Assembly (NCBI GenBank): GCA_002388665.1
Contig: DGMY01000029.1
Span: 1-63,224 of the forward strand
Reading direction: 5' to 3'
DNA length: 63,224 bases
Source: Opitutia bacterium UBA4506
Lineage (GTDB): Bacteria > Verrucomicrobiota > Verrucomicrobiia > Opitutales > Puniceicoccaceae
This document shows positions 17,075 through 25,000 of the stretch, piece after piece. The first letter of the stretch is position 1; every line of letters starts with the position of its first letter. The position numbers were made by a program, and so were the translations under genes. Under the pieces are notes generated by a model. It ran no database searches. It worked only from the letters and a program-made list of their open reading frames with translations, and was not told the origin of the DNA.

Positions 17075-17818
17075 TTAGCTCAGGTTTTCGCCGTCCGGAT
17101 CGTAGATGAAGCCGACGCCGTGAACCGTGCGGAAGGCGGAATCATTGCAGCCGTGACGCTTCAATAAGTCGCGTACCTTGACGATGTATTGGTCGAGGGA
17201 GCGGCTCTTGACATTGGCATGCGGTCCCCAGACTGCGTGGATCATGCTCTTTCGAGGAATGATTTTGCCCTTATTGTCGGCCAGGTGGGCGAGGATTCCC
17301 AGTTCCTTACGGCCGAGAGATTCCTTCACTCCGTCGGGAAAGGAAATCTCCATGCGGGCTCCATTGATATTGGCGCCGAGGAAATCGAAGGGTTTGTCCG
17401 AAACCGTAAAATTTGGGGTGAGGTTGAGGTCGTGGCGAGTATCCGTACGGCGAAGAACCGCGCGAATTCGTGCGACGAGCTCGCTCGCGCTGAACGGTTT
17501 GGTGACGTAGTCGTCGGCTCCCACATCGAGGCCGCGGATCTTCGTCGTCTCGGAGTCGGCCCCTGTGACAAAGATCACTGGCACCTGTGTCTCGCTGCTG
17601 CGGATGCTGTCGAGGAGAGCGAAACCATCCACGTCGGGGAGGTTGATATCGAGAAGAACTAAATTGACGTGATTCTTTTTGAGATACTCTTCCGCTCTCG
17701 TCACCCGATTGAAAATCTGAGCATGCATACCGGCCTCGATCAAATGTTCTGCAGTGACGTTGGCGATGTCCTCGTCATCTTCGACGATAAGGATGAGTGG
17801 TTTGGAAGTAGTGTCCAT
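17075..17818 (-). CDS. OmpR-family response regulator (no adjacent kinase)
   Basis: 247 residues: receiver domain with VEDDEDIAN, phospho-acceptor Asp in LVLLDINLPDVDG, Thr in FVTGADS and Lys in YVTKPFSAS, then a linker and a winged-helix DNA-binding domain ending in HGCNDSAFRTVHGVGFIYD. The linker and effector (LGRKELGILAHLADNKG, RSLDQYIVKVRDLLKRHG) are typical of a Verrucomicrobia/Opitutae regulator set. No histidine kinase lies beside it, so it is an orphan within this window. It diverges from hisG across an AT-rich 166-bp region that should hold both promoters. Confidence 0.93.
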   Translation of the reverse strand: MDTTSKPLILIVEDDEDIANVTAEHLIEAGMHAQIFNRVTRAEEYLKKNHVNLVLLDINLPDVDGFALLDSIRSSETQVPVIFVTGADSETTKIRGLDVGADDYVTKPFSASELVARIRAVLRRTDTRHDLNLTPNFTVSDKPFDFLGANINGARMEISFPDGVKESLGRKELGILAHLADNKGKIIPRKSMIHAVWGPHANVKSRSLDQYIVKVRDLLKRHGCNDSAFRTVHGVGFIYDPDGENLS

Positions 17819-17907
17819 TAGCGCTGATCTTTTCCGGGAGTTGGTTCGGGTTCGTTCGGTAAAAAGTATAGTTATAAAGAGGTTTGGCTCCTTAAATAAC
17901 GAGAGTT

Positions 17908-17934
17908 TTTACATTCGTCCAATGTTTTTACAAT
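17908..17934 (+). promoter_or_regulatory. Candidate promoter for hisG in AT-rich divergent region
   Basis: TTTACA (17908-17913) and TACAAT (17929-17934) are spaced by 15 bp, shorter than the usual 17, and lie about 50 bp before the chosen hisG ATG. The TTTTTAC string at its start is repeated at 17925 and faces a GTAAAAA at about 17855. This is a pattern match only. Confidence 0.3.
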
Positions 17935-17984
17935 AAGATACTGATTTTCTCTTGAGTTGGTGGGGGGAGTCTTATGCTGGGGGG

Positions 17985-18869
17985 ATGAGCGAAAAACAAC
18001 CGGTTCTCAACTTGGGTCTTCCGAAAGGGAGTCTTCAAGACGCAACCATCCGCCTATTTGGAATGGCGGGCTTCCGCATCCAGGTCAGTTCCCGGTCCTA
18101 CCGGCCGGCGATCGACGATCCTGAGCTTGAGGGCAGCTTTGTCCGCGCCCAAGAGGTAAGTCGCTACGTCGAACATGGATTCTTTGACTGTGGATTGACT
18201 GGACTGGACTGGGTCGAGGAGAACGGTTCGGACATCGTGGAAGTCTGCGACCTAATTTACAGCAAGGCATCGACAGCCCGTTCACGCTGGGTCCTGGCGG
18301 TTCCTGAAGCTTCGGACATTCGGACGGTCAAAGACCTCGAAGGGAAACGGATCGCGACAGAAGTTGTTGGGATGACCAAGAAGTTTCTTGAGAAGCACGG
18401 GGTCAGCGCTGAAGTAGAGTTCTCCTGGGGAGCGACCGAAGTGAAGGTTCCTGATCTGGTTGACGCGATTGTCGATCTCACCGAAACGGGGAGCTCCCTT
18501 CGAGCCAACAAGCTACGGATTGTGGAAACCCTTCTGTACACGAACACGAAACTGATCGCGAACAAGGAAGCGTGGAAGGATCCAATCAAGCGGAGAAAGA
18601 TCGAAGACATTGCCCTCTTGCTGACCTCGGCATTGGAAGCGCAAAACAAAGTCGGTCTGAAGTTGAACATTGAGCGTTCGAAGCTTGATGCCCTGCTCAA
18701 GGATTTGCCCTCACTGCGCCAGCCGACAATTTCGCCGCTTACGGCCGATGATTGGGTAGCCGTCGAAACGATTCTCGACGAGAAGGTGGTCCGTGAGATC
18801 ATTCCGCAGCTCAAAGAGAGTGGAGCGGAGGGGATCATCGAGTACCCGCTGAACAAGGTCATTTATTGA
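17985..18869 (+). CDS. hisG: ATP phosphoribosyltransferase, long form
   Basis: Joins ATP and PRPP in the first, feedback-controlled step of histidine synthesis. 294 residues, the long (HisG-L) form: catalytic part with LGLPKGSLQ at the N-terminus, DCGLTGLDWVEENGSD and DAIVDLTETGSSLRANKLRI, then a C-terminal regulatory ACT-like domain of about 75 residues (LPSLRQPTISPLTADDWVAVE). The long form is hexameric and histidine-inhibited and needs no HisZ. I chose the ATG at MSEKQPVLNLGL; an ATG 11 codons earlier adds MSWWGESYAGG, which is not conserved. It stands alone without other his genes. Confidence 0.95.
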   Translation: MSEKQPVLNLGLPKGSLQDATIRLFGMAGFRIQVSSRSYRPAIDDPELEGSFVRAQEVSRYVEHGFFDCGLTGLDWVEENGSDIVEVCDLIYSKASTARSRWVLAVPEASDIRTVKDLEGKRIATEVVGMTKKFLEKHGVSAEVEFSWGATEVKVPDLVDAIVDLTETGSSLRANKLRIVETLLYTNTKLIANKEAWKDPIKRRKIEDIALLLTSALEAQNKVGLKLNIERSKLDALLKDLPSLRQPTISPLTADDWVAVETILDEKVVREIIPQLKESGAEGIIEYPLNKVIY

Positions 18870-18991
18870 TCTAATCCCGGGCAAGGCTAGCGAAACTTCG
18901 ATCTGTTCGAGGGACTCGCTGGTCGTTTGCTCGGGAGTGGGCGACTTTTTGGCATCGACCGTACGATGTCTCTCGGGGTAAAGACTGAGGG

Positions 18992-19906
18992 ATGAGCGCT
19001 GCTGCCCAAGTATTCGAAAGTTTCCCCTGGTTCGGTTGGTTACTCGCCTTTGTCTTCGGTTCGATAGTAGGCAGTTTTCTAAACGTCTGCATCTACCGCA
19101 TTCCGGCGGGCAAGTCGGTGGTGTTTCCGGGGTCTCGTTGTGGCTGTGGGAAACCAATTGCGTGGTACGACAATATCCCAATTCTCAGCTGGATAATTCT
19201 CCGCGGCAAAGCTCGCTGTTGCGGCGCGCCATTTAGCGGCCGTTATCCATTCGTCGAATTCCTGACCGGGCTGCTGTTCCTCTTGGCCTGGGTCGGTGAA
19301 TCGATTCCGGTAGCTCTCTGCCTTTGGGCATTTTTTGCGCTGTTGGTACCGGCGATTTTTATCGATCTCGACCATTTCATCATACCGGATCGTTTTTCTG
19401 TGGGTGGTATGTTCGTGGGAATCTTCCTGTCGGTACTCGTGCCGGAGTTGCATGGATTTGCGAACCCAGGAGGAATTGCGACGTACTCAGGCCTCTCCAC
19501 GGCCTTGGTCGGGGCCCTTGTGGGCTCGTCGGTTCTCTACTGGTTTGGGGCGCTCGCGGAGATTGTCTTCCGGAAGGAAGCGTTGGGGCAGGGCGACGTA
19601 AAACTGGCCGGCTGTTTTGGTGCGTTTTGTGGCTGGCAGGGTGCGGTCTTTTCTCTTTTTGCCGGTGCTGTGATTGGCACCGTTCTACTCTTGCCAATAC
19701 TGATCTGGCAGCGATTCAAGGGGCAGCCCGCGTCGGCGGGAGCGTCAGAGGCGGATGAGGAAGGAGATGAATCGATTGGATTTGGAACCGCGGTTCCCTT
19801 TGGACCGATGCTTTGTGCCGCCATCATTCTTTACGTCCTTTGGTTGGAGGAACCGGTGCGCGCATGGTTTGACGAAGTGGGTGTGCTCCTGCGCCAGTTA
19901 CTGTAG
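18992..19906 (+). CDS. Prepilin peptidase / N-methyltransferase (A24A family)
   Basis: An inner-membrane aspartyl protease of 304 residues that cleaves and methylates type IV prepilin-like signal sequences. FGSIVGSFLNVCIYRIP opens the protein, then the cytoplasmic methylase loop with WYDNIPILSWIILRG, then about six further membrane segments. The two catalytic Asp are in FIDLDHFIIPDR and in LGQGDVKLAG. The zinc Cys are compressed into CGC and CCG instead of the usual two CxxC pairs. It likely processes the pseudopilin-like protein at 55768, although no pilus genes are next to it. A GAGGG precedes the ATG. Confidence 0.93.
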   Translation: MSAAAQVFESFPWFGWLLAFVFGSIVGSFLNVCIYRIPAGKSVVFPGSRCGCGKPIAWYDNIPILSWIILRGKARCCGAPFSGRYPFVEFLTGLLFLLAWVGESIPVALCLWAFFALLVPAIFIDLDHFIIPDRFSVGGMFVGIFLSVLVPELHGFANPGGIATYSGLSTALVGALVGSSVLYWFGALAEIVFRKEALGQGDVKLAGCFGAFCGWQGAVFSLFAGAVIGTVLLLPILIWQRFKGQPASAGASEADEEGDESIGFGTAVPFGPMLCAAIILYVLWLEEPVRAWFDEVGVLLRQLL

Positions 19907-19983
19907 GAGCATTTTGAAACAATTACTAACGCAAGGTTGAAGTTTACCACTACCCCTTCATGGCATTTCTATTTTAGTTCCAC

Positions 19984-21264
19984 GTGCGCATCCGAAATAT
20001 CATCGTTGTCTTCCTGCTGGTTTTTATAATCGGGCAGGGCTTTTTCCTGTTTTGGAGAGCACCGCATCTTGACGGGGTGTTTTCCTTTTCGTTTTGGCGG
20101 AACCTCGGAAAAGTTGGCTATGTGATGCTCCTGACTGAGGAGTCTTATGTAAATGAATCGCGTGCAGATTTTGACCAGTTGGGAGACAATGCTCTTCACG
20201 GGCTCATTGGTGGATTGGACTCCTACTCCAACTATTTGACGGACCACGAGTTCGCCGAATACGAAATCCCGACCCGCCAGTCCTACGCGGGAATCGGGGC
20301 AGAAGTTCGCGAAGTGGACGGGCGGGTCTATATCACCGGATTGAACGTGAGTGGGGCTGCGAAAGAAGCGGAGTTTTTACCTGGCGATTGGATCGTTGAA
20401 GTTGACGGAGAAGTTGTGGAGACCCTCGGGTTGCGGGAGATCGTAGACCTACTTCGGGGAGAGCCGGGGACCACGGTCGAAGTCGGGGTGAGGCGAGCCG
20501 GCGTGGATGACATGATACGCCGTTCGATAGAGCGCCGGATGTTAACCTTTGAAAGCGTGAAGGACATCAGGATGATGCCCGGAGGCATCGGCTACCTGTC
20601 AATTGGGGTTTTCGGGCAACGGACCTCGGGTGAACTTGAGCAAGCGATTCAAGGGCTACTGGATGAAGGCATGCGCGGATTGATCATCGACCTGCGTAAC
20701 AATCCCGGCGGACTGCTCGATGCTGCCTTTGGAAATATCGAACTATTTGTGCCGCCCGAAGTGGAGATTCTGACGGTGGAAGGCCGGGAAGAAGGCGTAA
20801 TCGAGCGGTTCTTCACCGAGCAGGAGACTTTTGTTCCCGAGGACCTCCCGGTGATATTCTTGCAGAATCGCTTTAGTGCCTCGGCATCGGAAATCATGGC
20901 GGGAGTCCTACAGGCGCTTGGTCGGGCCCAGGTGGTGGGAGAAATTTCGTATGGAAAGGGGTCTGTTCAGTCAGTCTTTCAATTCAGCGCCGGCGACGGG
21001 GTGTCACTGACGACCGCACGGTATGTTCTGCCCGATGGTCGGGCGATTGAAGGAATAGGGCTCGAACCGGATGAGTTGATTGAACTCGATGAGGAGGAGA
21101 TCCTTCGGCTCTCGATTCAGTCGGGGCATGAGATGAGCCTCTCGAAGGAAGTCTTTGAAGAGAAGTTTGGGTTTAGCCCGATCGCGGACCGGACCATGGA
21201 GCGAGCAGTCGAAATGATTCGACTCGAATTGGGTGATCCGCCTTCTGGAGAGGAAGGAGAATGA
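19984..21264 (+). CDS. S41 family C-terminal processing peptidase with PDZ domain
   Basis: 426 residues with a GTG start. An N-terminal hydrophobic stretch (IIVVFLLVFIIGQGFFLFW) serves as signal anchor, a PDZ domain spans about 95-180, and the protease core has LIIDLRNNPGGLLDAA, the catalytic Ser in NRFSASASEIMAG and the Lys in SYGKGSVQSVF. CtpA-like enzymes act in the periplasm on C-termini of secreted or cell-wall enzymes. The gene stop overlaps the ATG of tsaD (ATGA), so the two are cotranslated, although their functions are unrelated. It follows the prepilin peptidase by 77 bp. Confidence 0.93.
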   Translation: MRIRNIIVVFLLVFIIGQGFFLFWRAPHLDGVFSFSFWRNLGKVGYVMLLTEESYVNESRADFDQLGDNALHGLIGGLDSYSNYLTDHEFAEYEIPTRQSYAGIGAEVREVDGRVYITGLNVSGAAKEAEFLPGDWIVEVDGEVVETLGLREIVDLLRGEPGTTVEVGVRRAGVDDMIRRSIERRMLTFESVKDIRMMPGGIGYLSIGVFGQRTSGELEQAIQGLLDEGMRGLIIDLRNNPGGLLDAAFGNIELFVPPEVEILTVEGREEGVIERFFTEQETFVPEDLPVIFLQNRFSASASEIMAGVLQALGRAQVVGEISYGKGSVQSVFQFSAGDGVSLTTARYVLPDGRAIEGIGLEPDELIELDEEEILRLSIQSGHEMSLSKEVFEEKFGFSPIADRTMERAVEMIRLELGDPPSGEEGE

Positions 21265-22295
21265 TATTAGGTATCGAGAGTTCCTGCGATGAATCCGCCT
21301 TGGCCGTCTTTGACCCATCGGAAGGGGTAGTTACCTCGTTAATACACAGCCAATTGGTTCTTCACCGTGAATTCGGCGGGGTGGTTCCGGATCTGGCAGC
21401 TCGGGAGCACCTCGAGCACTTCCCGAGGCTTTTTGAAGAGTTGGGTGAGAAGGTGAAGCTGTCTGCGATTCGCCAAGTCGCGGTGACCCGAGGGCCGGGG
21501 CTCGCCGGATGTTTAGCCGTAGGGATCGCTGCGGCGAAGGGTTTCTCGCTCTATCACGATTGCGAACTGGTTGGAGTGAATCACCTCGCGGGTCACGCGT
21601 GGTCTCCCTTCCTCCCGGTCCATCAGCAGAACCCCGCTCAGTTCGATGAAGAACTGAGCGAACGATTGCCTCATCTGGGACTATTGGTGAGTGGAGGGAA
21701 TACGCTTTTATTTAGATTGGAAAAGGACCGATCGATTCGGATCTTAGCGGAAACACGGGATGATGCAGCGGGCGAGGCATTGGACAAAGGGGCAAAACTT
21801 CTCGGATTGCCCTACCCCGGGGGACCCGAGGTCGAACGCCGGGCGGTGGGAGGCGAGATCGCAGCGTTTCAATTCCCCCGTGCATTTGCTGATCCGAAGG
21901 ATCGTGCATTCAGCTTTAGCGGACTCAAAACCAGTTTGCGGTATCGGTTGGAGAAAATGGAAGCAGCGACCATTCGAGAGTCGTTTGCGGATATCTGTGC
22001 TTCGTACCAAGAGGCTGTCGTGGACGCCTTGATACGAAAGGTGAAGCAGGTTCTTCGTACAGAGAAGGATATCCGAAGTCTGGGGCTCTCCGGTGGGGTT
22101 GCTAACAACGGGGCGTTGCGAGATCGTTTTGAAGCGATGGCGGGGAAAGTCGATCGCCCCGCTTTGGTAGCGGAGCGGGGGGTTACGGGCGACAATGCGG
22201 CGATGATTGCCTTTGCTGCGTATGCGAATCCGTTGGTACTCTCGCATGAGGGAGACCTGCTGAGTTTCGAGCCATCCCTTCCTCTGGACGGTTAG
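21261..22295 (+). CDS. tsaD: tRNA N6-adenosine threonylcarbamoyltransferase
   Basis: Transfers the threonylcarbamoyl group to A37 of ANN-decoding tRNAs, working with TsaB and TsaE. 344 residues. Visible are MILGIESSCDESALAVFD (ATP-binding phosphate motif), the metal-binding NHLAGHAWSP, LLVSGGNTLLF, PYPGGPEVE, and GLSGGVANNGALRD. A very good Shine-Dalgarno sequence (GGAGAGGAAGGAG) sits directly before the ATG inside the S41 gene end. TsaB and TsaE are not in the window. Confidence 0.96.
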   Translation: MILGIESSCDESALAVFDPSEGVVTSLIHSQLVLHREFGGVVPDLAAREHLEHFPRLFEELGEKVKLSAIRQVAVTRGPGLAGCLAVGIAAAKGFSLYHDCELVGVNHLAGHAWSPFLPVHQQNPAQFDEELSERLPHLGLLVSGGNTLLFRLEKDRSIRILAETRDDAAGEALDKGAKLLGLPYPGGPEVERRAVGGEIAAFQFPRAFADPKDRAFSFSGLKTSLRYRLEKMEAATIRESFADICASYQEAVVDALIRKVKQVLRTEKDIRSLGLSGGVANNGALRDRFEAMAGKVDRPALVAERGVTGDNAAMIAFAAYANPLVLSHEGDLLSFEPSLPLDG

Positions 22296-22359
22296 GCTTC
22301 AAATAATTTACAAGAATCCTCTGGCTCGGAAGGAATGGGGAACCTAGATTGGGGCTAAG

Positions 22360-23571
22360 ATGCCTGATCGACCCATGAATATTCTGGTGATTAATTGCGG
22401 AAGTTCTTCTGCGAAATACAAACTGATCGCAATGCCGGACCGCGAAGTCCTTGCGTCAGGGTTGATCGAACGAATCGGCGAAGATTGTTCCCGCGGGCAT
22501 CAGAAAACCTCTCGGGGAATCATTGATGAGAAGATCTCGGCAAAGGACCACAAGGAGGCGATCCACTCCATTTTATCTTTTTTAACGGATAAGGAGAAAG
22601 GTGCCGTCACGAGTTTTGAGGAGATCGAAGGTTTTGGGCATCGGGTCGTGCATGGGGGCGAGAATTATCCAGCGAGTGTGATTGTAAATGATCAGGTGCT
22701 GGAGGATATCGACGACCTCCGGGCATTGGCCCCGCTGCACAACGGGCCGAATTTGACGGGAATCAAAGCGGCCATGGCCGTGGCTCCTGACCGCCCTCAA
22801 GTGGTTTGTTTTGATACCTCTTTCCACCAGACATTGCCGCCGAAAGCGTTTCGGTATGCGATTCCGGAGAAGCTGTATACCGAGGAGCGGATACGGCGTT
22901 ACGGAGCCCACGGGACGTCTCACCGGTATGTGTCGCGCCGAGCGGCTGAAATTACAGGCAAGGACGTTGAGTCCAGCCGATGGATCACCTGCCACCTTGG
23001 AAACGGGGCGTCGATGGCGGCGATTCGAGACGGACGGTGTGTAGACACCTCGATGGGGCTGACTCCCTTGGAGGGGTTGGTCATGGGGACCCGCTGTGGC
23101 GATTTGGACCCGGCGGTACTCATCCACCTCGGCCGTTTGGGTTGGTCTTTCGAACGGCTGGCGAAGCTGTTGAACCACGAGTCGGGACTACTGGGCCTCT
23201 CGGGGATCTCCAATGATATGCGGGAGCTGGAGATGCGGGCCGAGGCCGGGAGCGAATCTTCGCAGCTAGCGATCGATGTGTTTTGCTATCGAGTAAAGAA
23301 ATACCTCGGGAGTTTCCTCGCGGTGCTCGACGGTTGTGACGGCATCGTCTTCACTGGTGGCATTGGAGAGCATGGAGTGAAGGTTCGAGAAAAAGCCACA
23401 GAAGGGTTGAGCCGCCTGGGAGTGCAGATCGACTGTGAACGCAATCGCAACCTTCGCGGTGCGGAAGGGGTCATCAGTCCCGACGGTGCAGAGACGCAGG
23501 TTCTCGTAATCCCTACCGACGAGGAAGGCGAGATCGCTTGGGATACCTATTGTCTGATAGGCGGGTGCTGA
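22360..23571 (+). CDS. ackA: Acetate kinase
   Basis: Interconverts acetate plus ATP and acetyl phosphate. 403 residues, standard for AckA. Signature 1 is NILVINCGSSSAKYKL, signature 2 GFGHRVVHGGENY, and the active-site stretches HLGNGASMAAIRDGRCVDTS, MGTRCGDLDPAV and VFTGGIGEHG are intact. An in-frame ATG five codons later gives MNILVINCGSS, which fits family N-termini equally well. No phosphotransacetylase gene is adjacent. It converges with the unknown gene at 23593, and only 21 bp separate the stops, with no terminator hairpin visible. Confidence 0.96.
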   Translation: MPDRPMNILVINCGSSSAKYKLIAMPDREVLASGLIERIGEDCSRGHQKTSRGIIDEKISAKDHKEAIHSILSFLTDKEKGAVTSFEEIEGFGHRVVHGGENYPASVIVNDQVLEDIDDLRALAPLHNGPNLTGIKAAMAVAPDRPQVVCFDTSFHQTLPPKAFRYAIPEKLYTEERIRRYGAHGTSHRYVSRRAAEITGKDVESSRWITCHLGNGASMAAIRDGRCVDTSMGLTPLEGLVMGTRCGDLDPAVLIHLGRLGWSFERLAKLLNHESGLLGLSGISNDMRELEMRAEAGSESSQLAIDVFCYRVKKYLGSFLAVLDGCDGIVFTGGIGEHGVKVREKATEGLSRLGVQIDCERNRNLRGAEGVISPDGAETQVLVIPTDEEGEIAWDTYCLIGGC

Positions 23572-23592
23572 GACTTTCCGCCGAAGACAGTA

Positions 23593-24363
23593 TTAGCCTT
23601 CTTTCATCTCGCGCGCGTATTGGGCGACCGAGTGAAAGAGATTTTGCGCGAAAGAGCCGAGAGTGACCAGGATCAGTTGGAGCTCGTTGTCGGTGAAGAA
23701 AATCTTTTCGCCTTCGCGGAAGACCTTTTTCTGGTCGATGAGCTTTGGCTGAATCGGGGCGATCTCGGGATCGATGATTGCCTCGGGATCCACCGTTTTC
23801 AATTCGACCACGAGTTCGCCATTGTCGTCGGTTTGCGAGCTCTCTACGGCGGACTTTTGACGCATGAATCCCTGGGCAATAAAGCCGAGCGAGATGAGCG
23901 TATCTTCAAGCTCGCAGCGGATATCGTAGTCCTTCTCGAGTCGATCGAACTTTTGGTCGAGGGGGGCTTGAACGAACGTGCGCTGCGACTCTTGGGCTTG
24001 TTGTTGGATATTTTGCTGATCACCGGCCAACTCGTGATGGGCTTTGGCGAGTGCAAGAAAGAGATGGGCGTTGTTCAGGCAAGTGACTGCGAGATTCATG
24101 GAATCCCCAACGACCTGACGGATGAGCAAGTCACGGGCATAGGCCTGGGTTTGCTCGAAATTTTGGTGAGCGCGGGAGGCGGGCATGATGTGGACGGCCT
24201 TGGACAGGCGGTCGTAGTCAGCCTCGGCGACGTTCTTACGCGCCGATAGATTGAATGCCAGCATATCGAAATGGCGTTGGAGACCTCCCATGAATTGGTT
24301 CACAAGGTCCTGGAGGTTGATTTGGCGGGACTGGCCGCCCTCCTGTTCGGGATTGTTGCTCAT
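23593..24363 (-). CDS. Conserved-looking helical protein of unknown function
   Basis: 256 residues that I do not recognise. It is predicted to be cytoplasmic: no signal peptide or membrane helix. The N-terminal third has a Gln/Asn-rich start and then amphipathic helices. The middle (HLFLALAKAHHELAG followed by a Gln-rich string) suggests a coiled coil. The C-terminal half has acidic linker sequence and a last helix pair (NELQLILVTLGSFAQNLFHSV). Codon use and composition match its neighbours, so it is a real gene. It is divergent from dps, sharing a 98-bp intergenic region, which may mean shared stress or growth-phase control. Confidence 0.8.
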   Translation of the reverse strand: MSNNPEQEGGQSRQINLQDLVNQFMGGLQRHFDMLAFNLSARKNVAEADYDRLSKAVHIMPASRAHQNFEQTQAYARDLLIRQVVGDSMNLAVTCLNNAHLFLALAKAHHELAGDQQNIQQQAQESQRTFVQAPLDQKFDRLEKDYDIRCELEDTLISLGFIAQGFMRQKSAVESSQTDDNGELVVELKTVDPEAIIDPEIAPIQPKLIDQKKVFREGEKIFFTDNELQLILVTLGSFAQNLFHSVAQYAREMKEG

Positions 24364-24461
24364 AGAATTGGTACAGTTGGGCGAGTTTTGACAGCATGCA
24401 ACTCTTTCTAATCTCCTCTGTGTCTTGCACCGAGGGAAGGTTCCCTATAGAGTGATGTTCT

Positions 24462-24920
24462 ATGGACACTCAGACTCAGACCAAAACCCAAGTAATTGAT
24501 GCATTGCGCCAGGTAGTTGCCGACAGCTACGCCTTGATGGGACACACTCATCTGTGCCACTGGAATGTCGAAGGACCGAACTTTTTCGCATTGCACAACG
24601 CTTTTGAAGAGCAATACACCGAGCTGTTTTCGGCGATCGACGACATCGCCGAACGCATTCGCGCACTCGGCGCCTACTCTCCCGGAGGGCTCTCCTCGTT
24701 GGCTCGTATGGCTGACTTCCAAGAGCTGGAGGAAGATGCCGATTCGAAAAAAATGGTGACCAGCCTGATTAATTTAAACGAGATCCTGATTCGCCACGCG
24801 GCTGAAGCCCGGGACGCAGCGGGTGCAACCGATGATAAGGAAACCGAGGATATGATGATCGCTCGGATCCAAATTCACGAGAAGACTTGCTGGATGCTTC
24901 GCAGCTTTTTGAAGAGCTGA
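24462..24920 (+). CDS. dps: Dps-like DNA-protecting ferritin
   Basis: 152 residues of the Dps/mini-ferritin family. The ferroxidase site motif is present: HLCHWNVEGPNFFALHNAFEEQY with the paired His, followed by DDIAERIRALG. It forms dodecamers that oxidise and store iron with hydrogen peroxide and shield DNA in starvation. The N-terminus is short and not lysine-rich, so DNA binding by the tail is uncertain. A strong terminator follows directly. The promoter lies in the 98-bp divergent region; a TTGACA is at about 24388 but the -10 is not clear. Confidence 0.93.
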   Translation: MDTQTQTKTQVIDALRQVVADSYALMGHTHLCHWNVEGPNFFALHNAFEEQYTELFSAIDDIAERIRALGAYSPGGLSSLARMADFQELEEDADSKKMVTSLINLNEILIRHAAEARDAAGATDDKETEDMMIARIQIHEKTCWMLRSFLKS

Positions 24921-24962
24921 TTGATCACCCAGCTGGTCGGCATTTTTGCCTGCCACTATTTT

Positions 24963-24999
24963 GAGCCACCTGCGATCAAACGCGGGTGGCTCTTTTTTT
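24963..24999 (+). terminator. Strong rho-independent terminator of dps
   Basis: GAGCCACCTGCG (24963-24974) pairs with CGCGGGTGGCTC (24981-24992) in a 12-bp stem with one G-T pair and loop ATCAAA, followed by eight T within 24991-24999. It ends right at the stop of the convergent propeller gene. Confidence 0.93.
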
Positions 25000-25000
25000 A

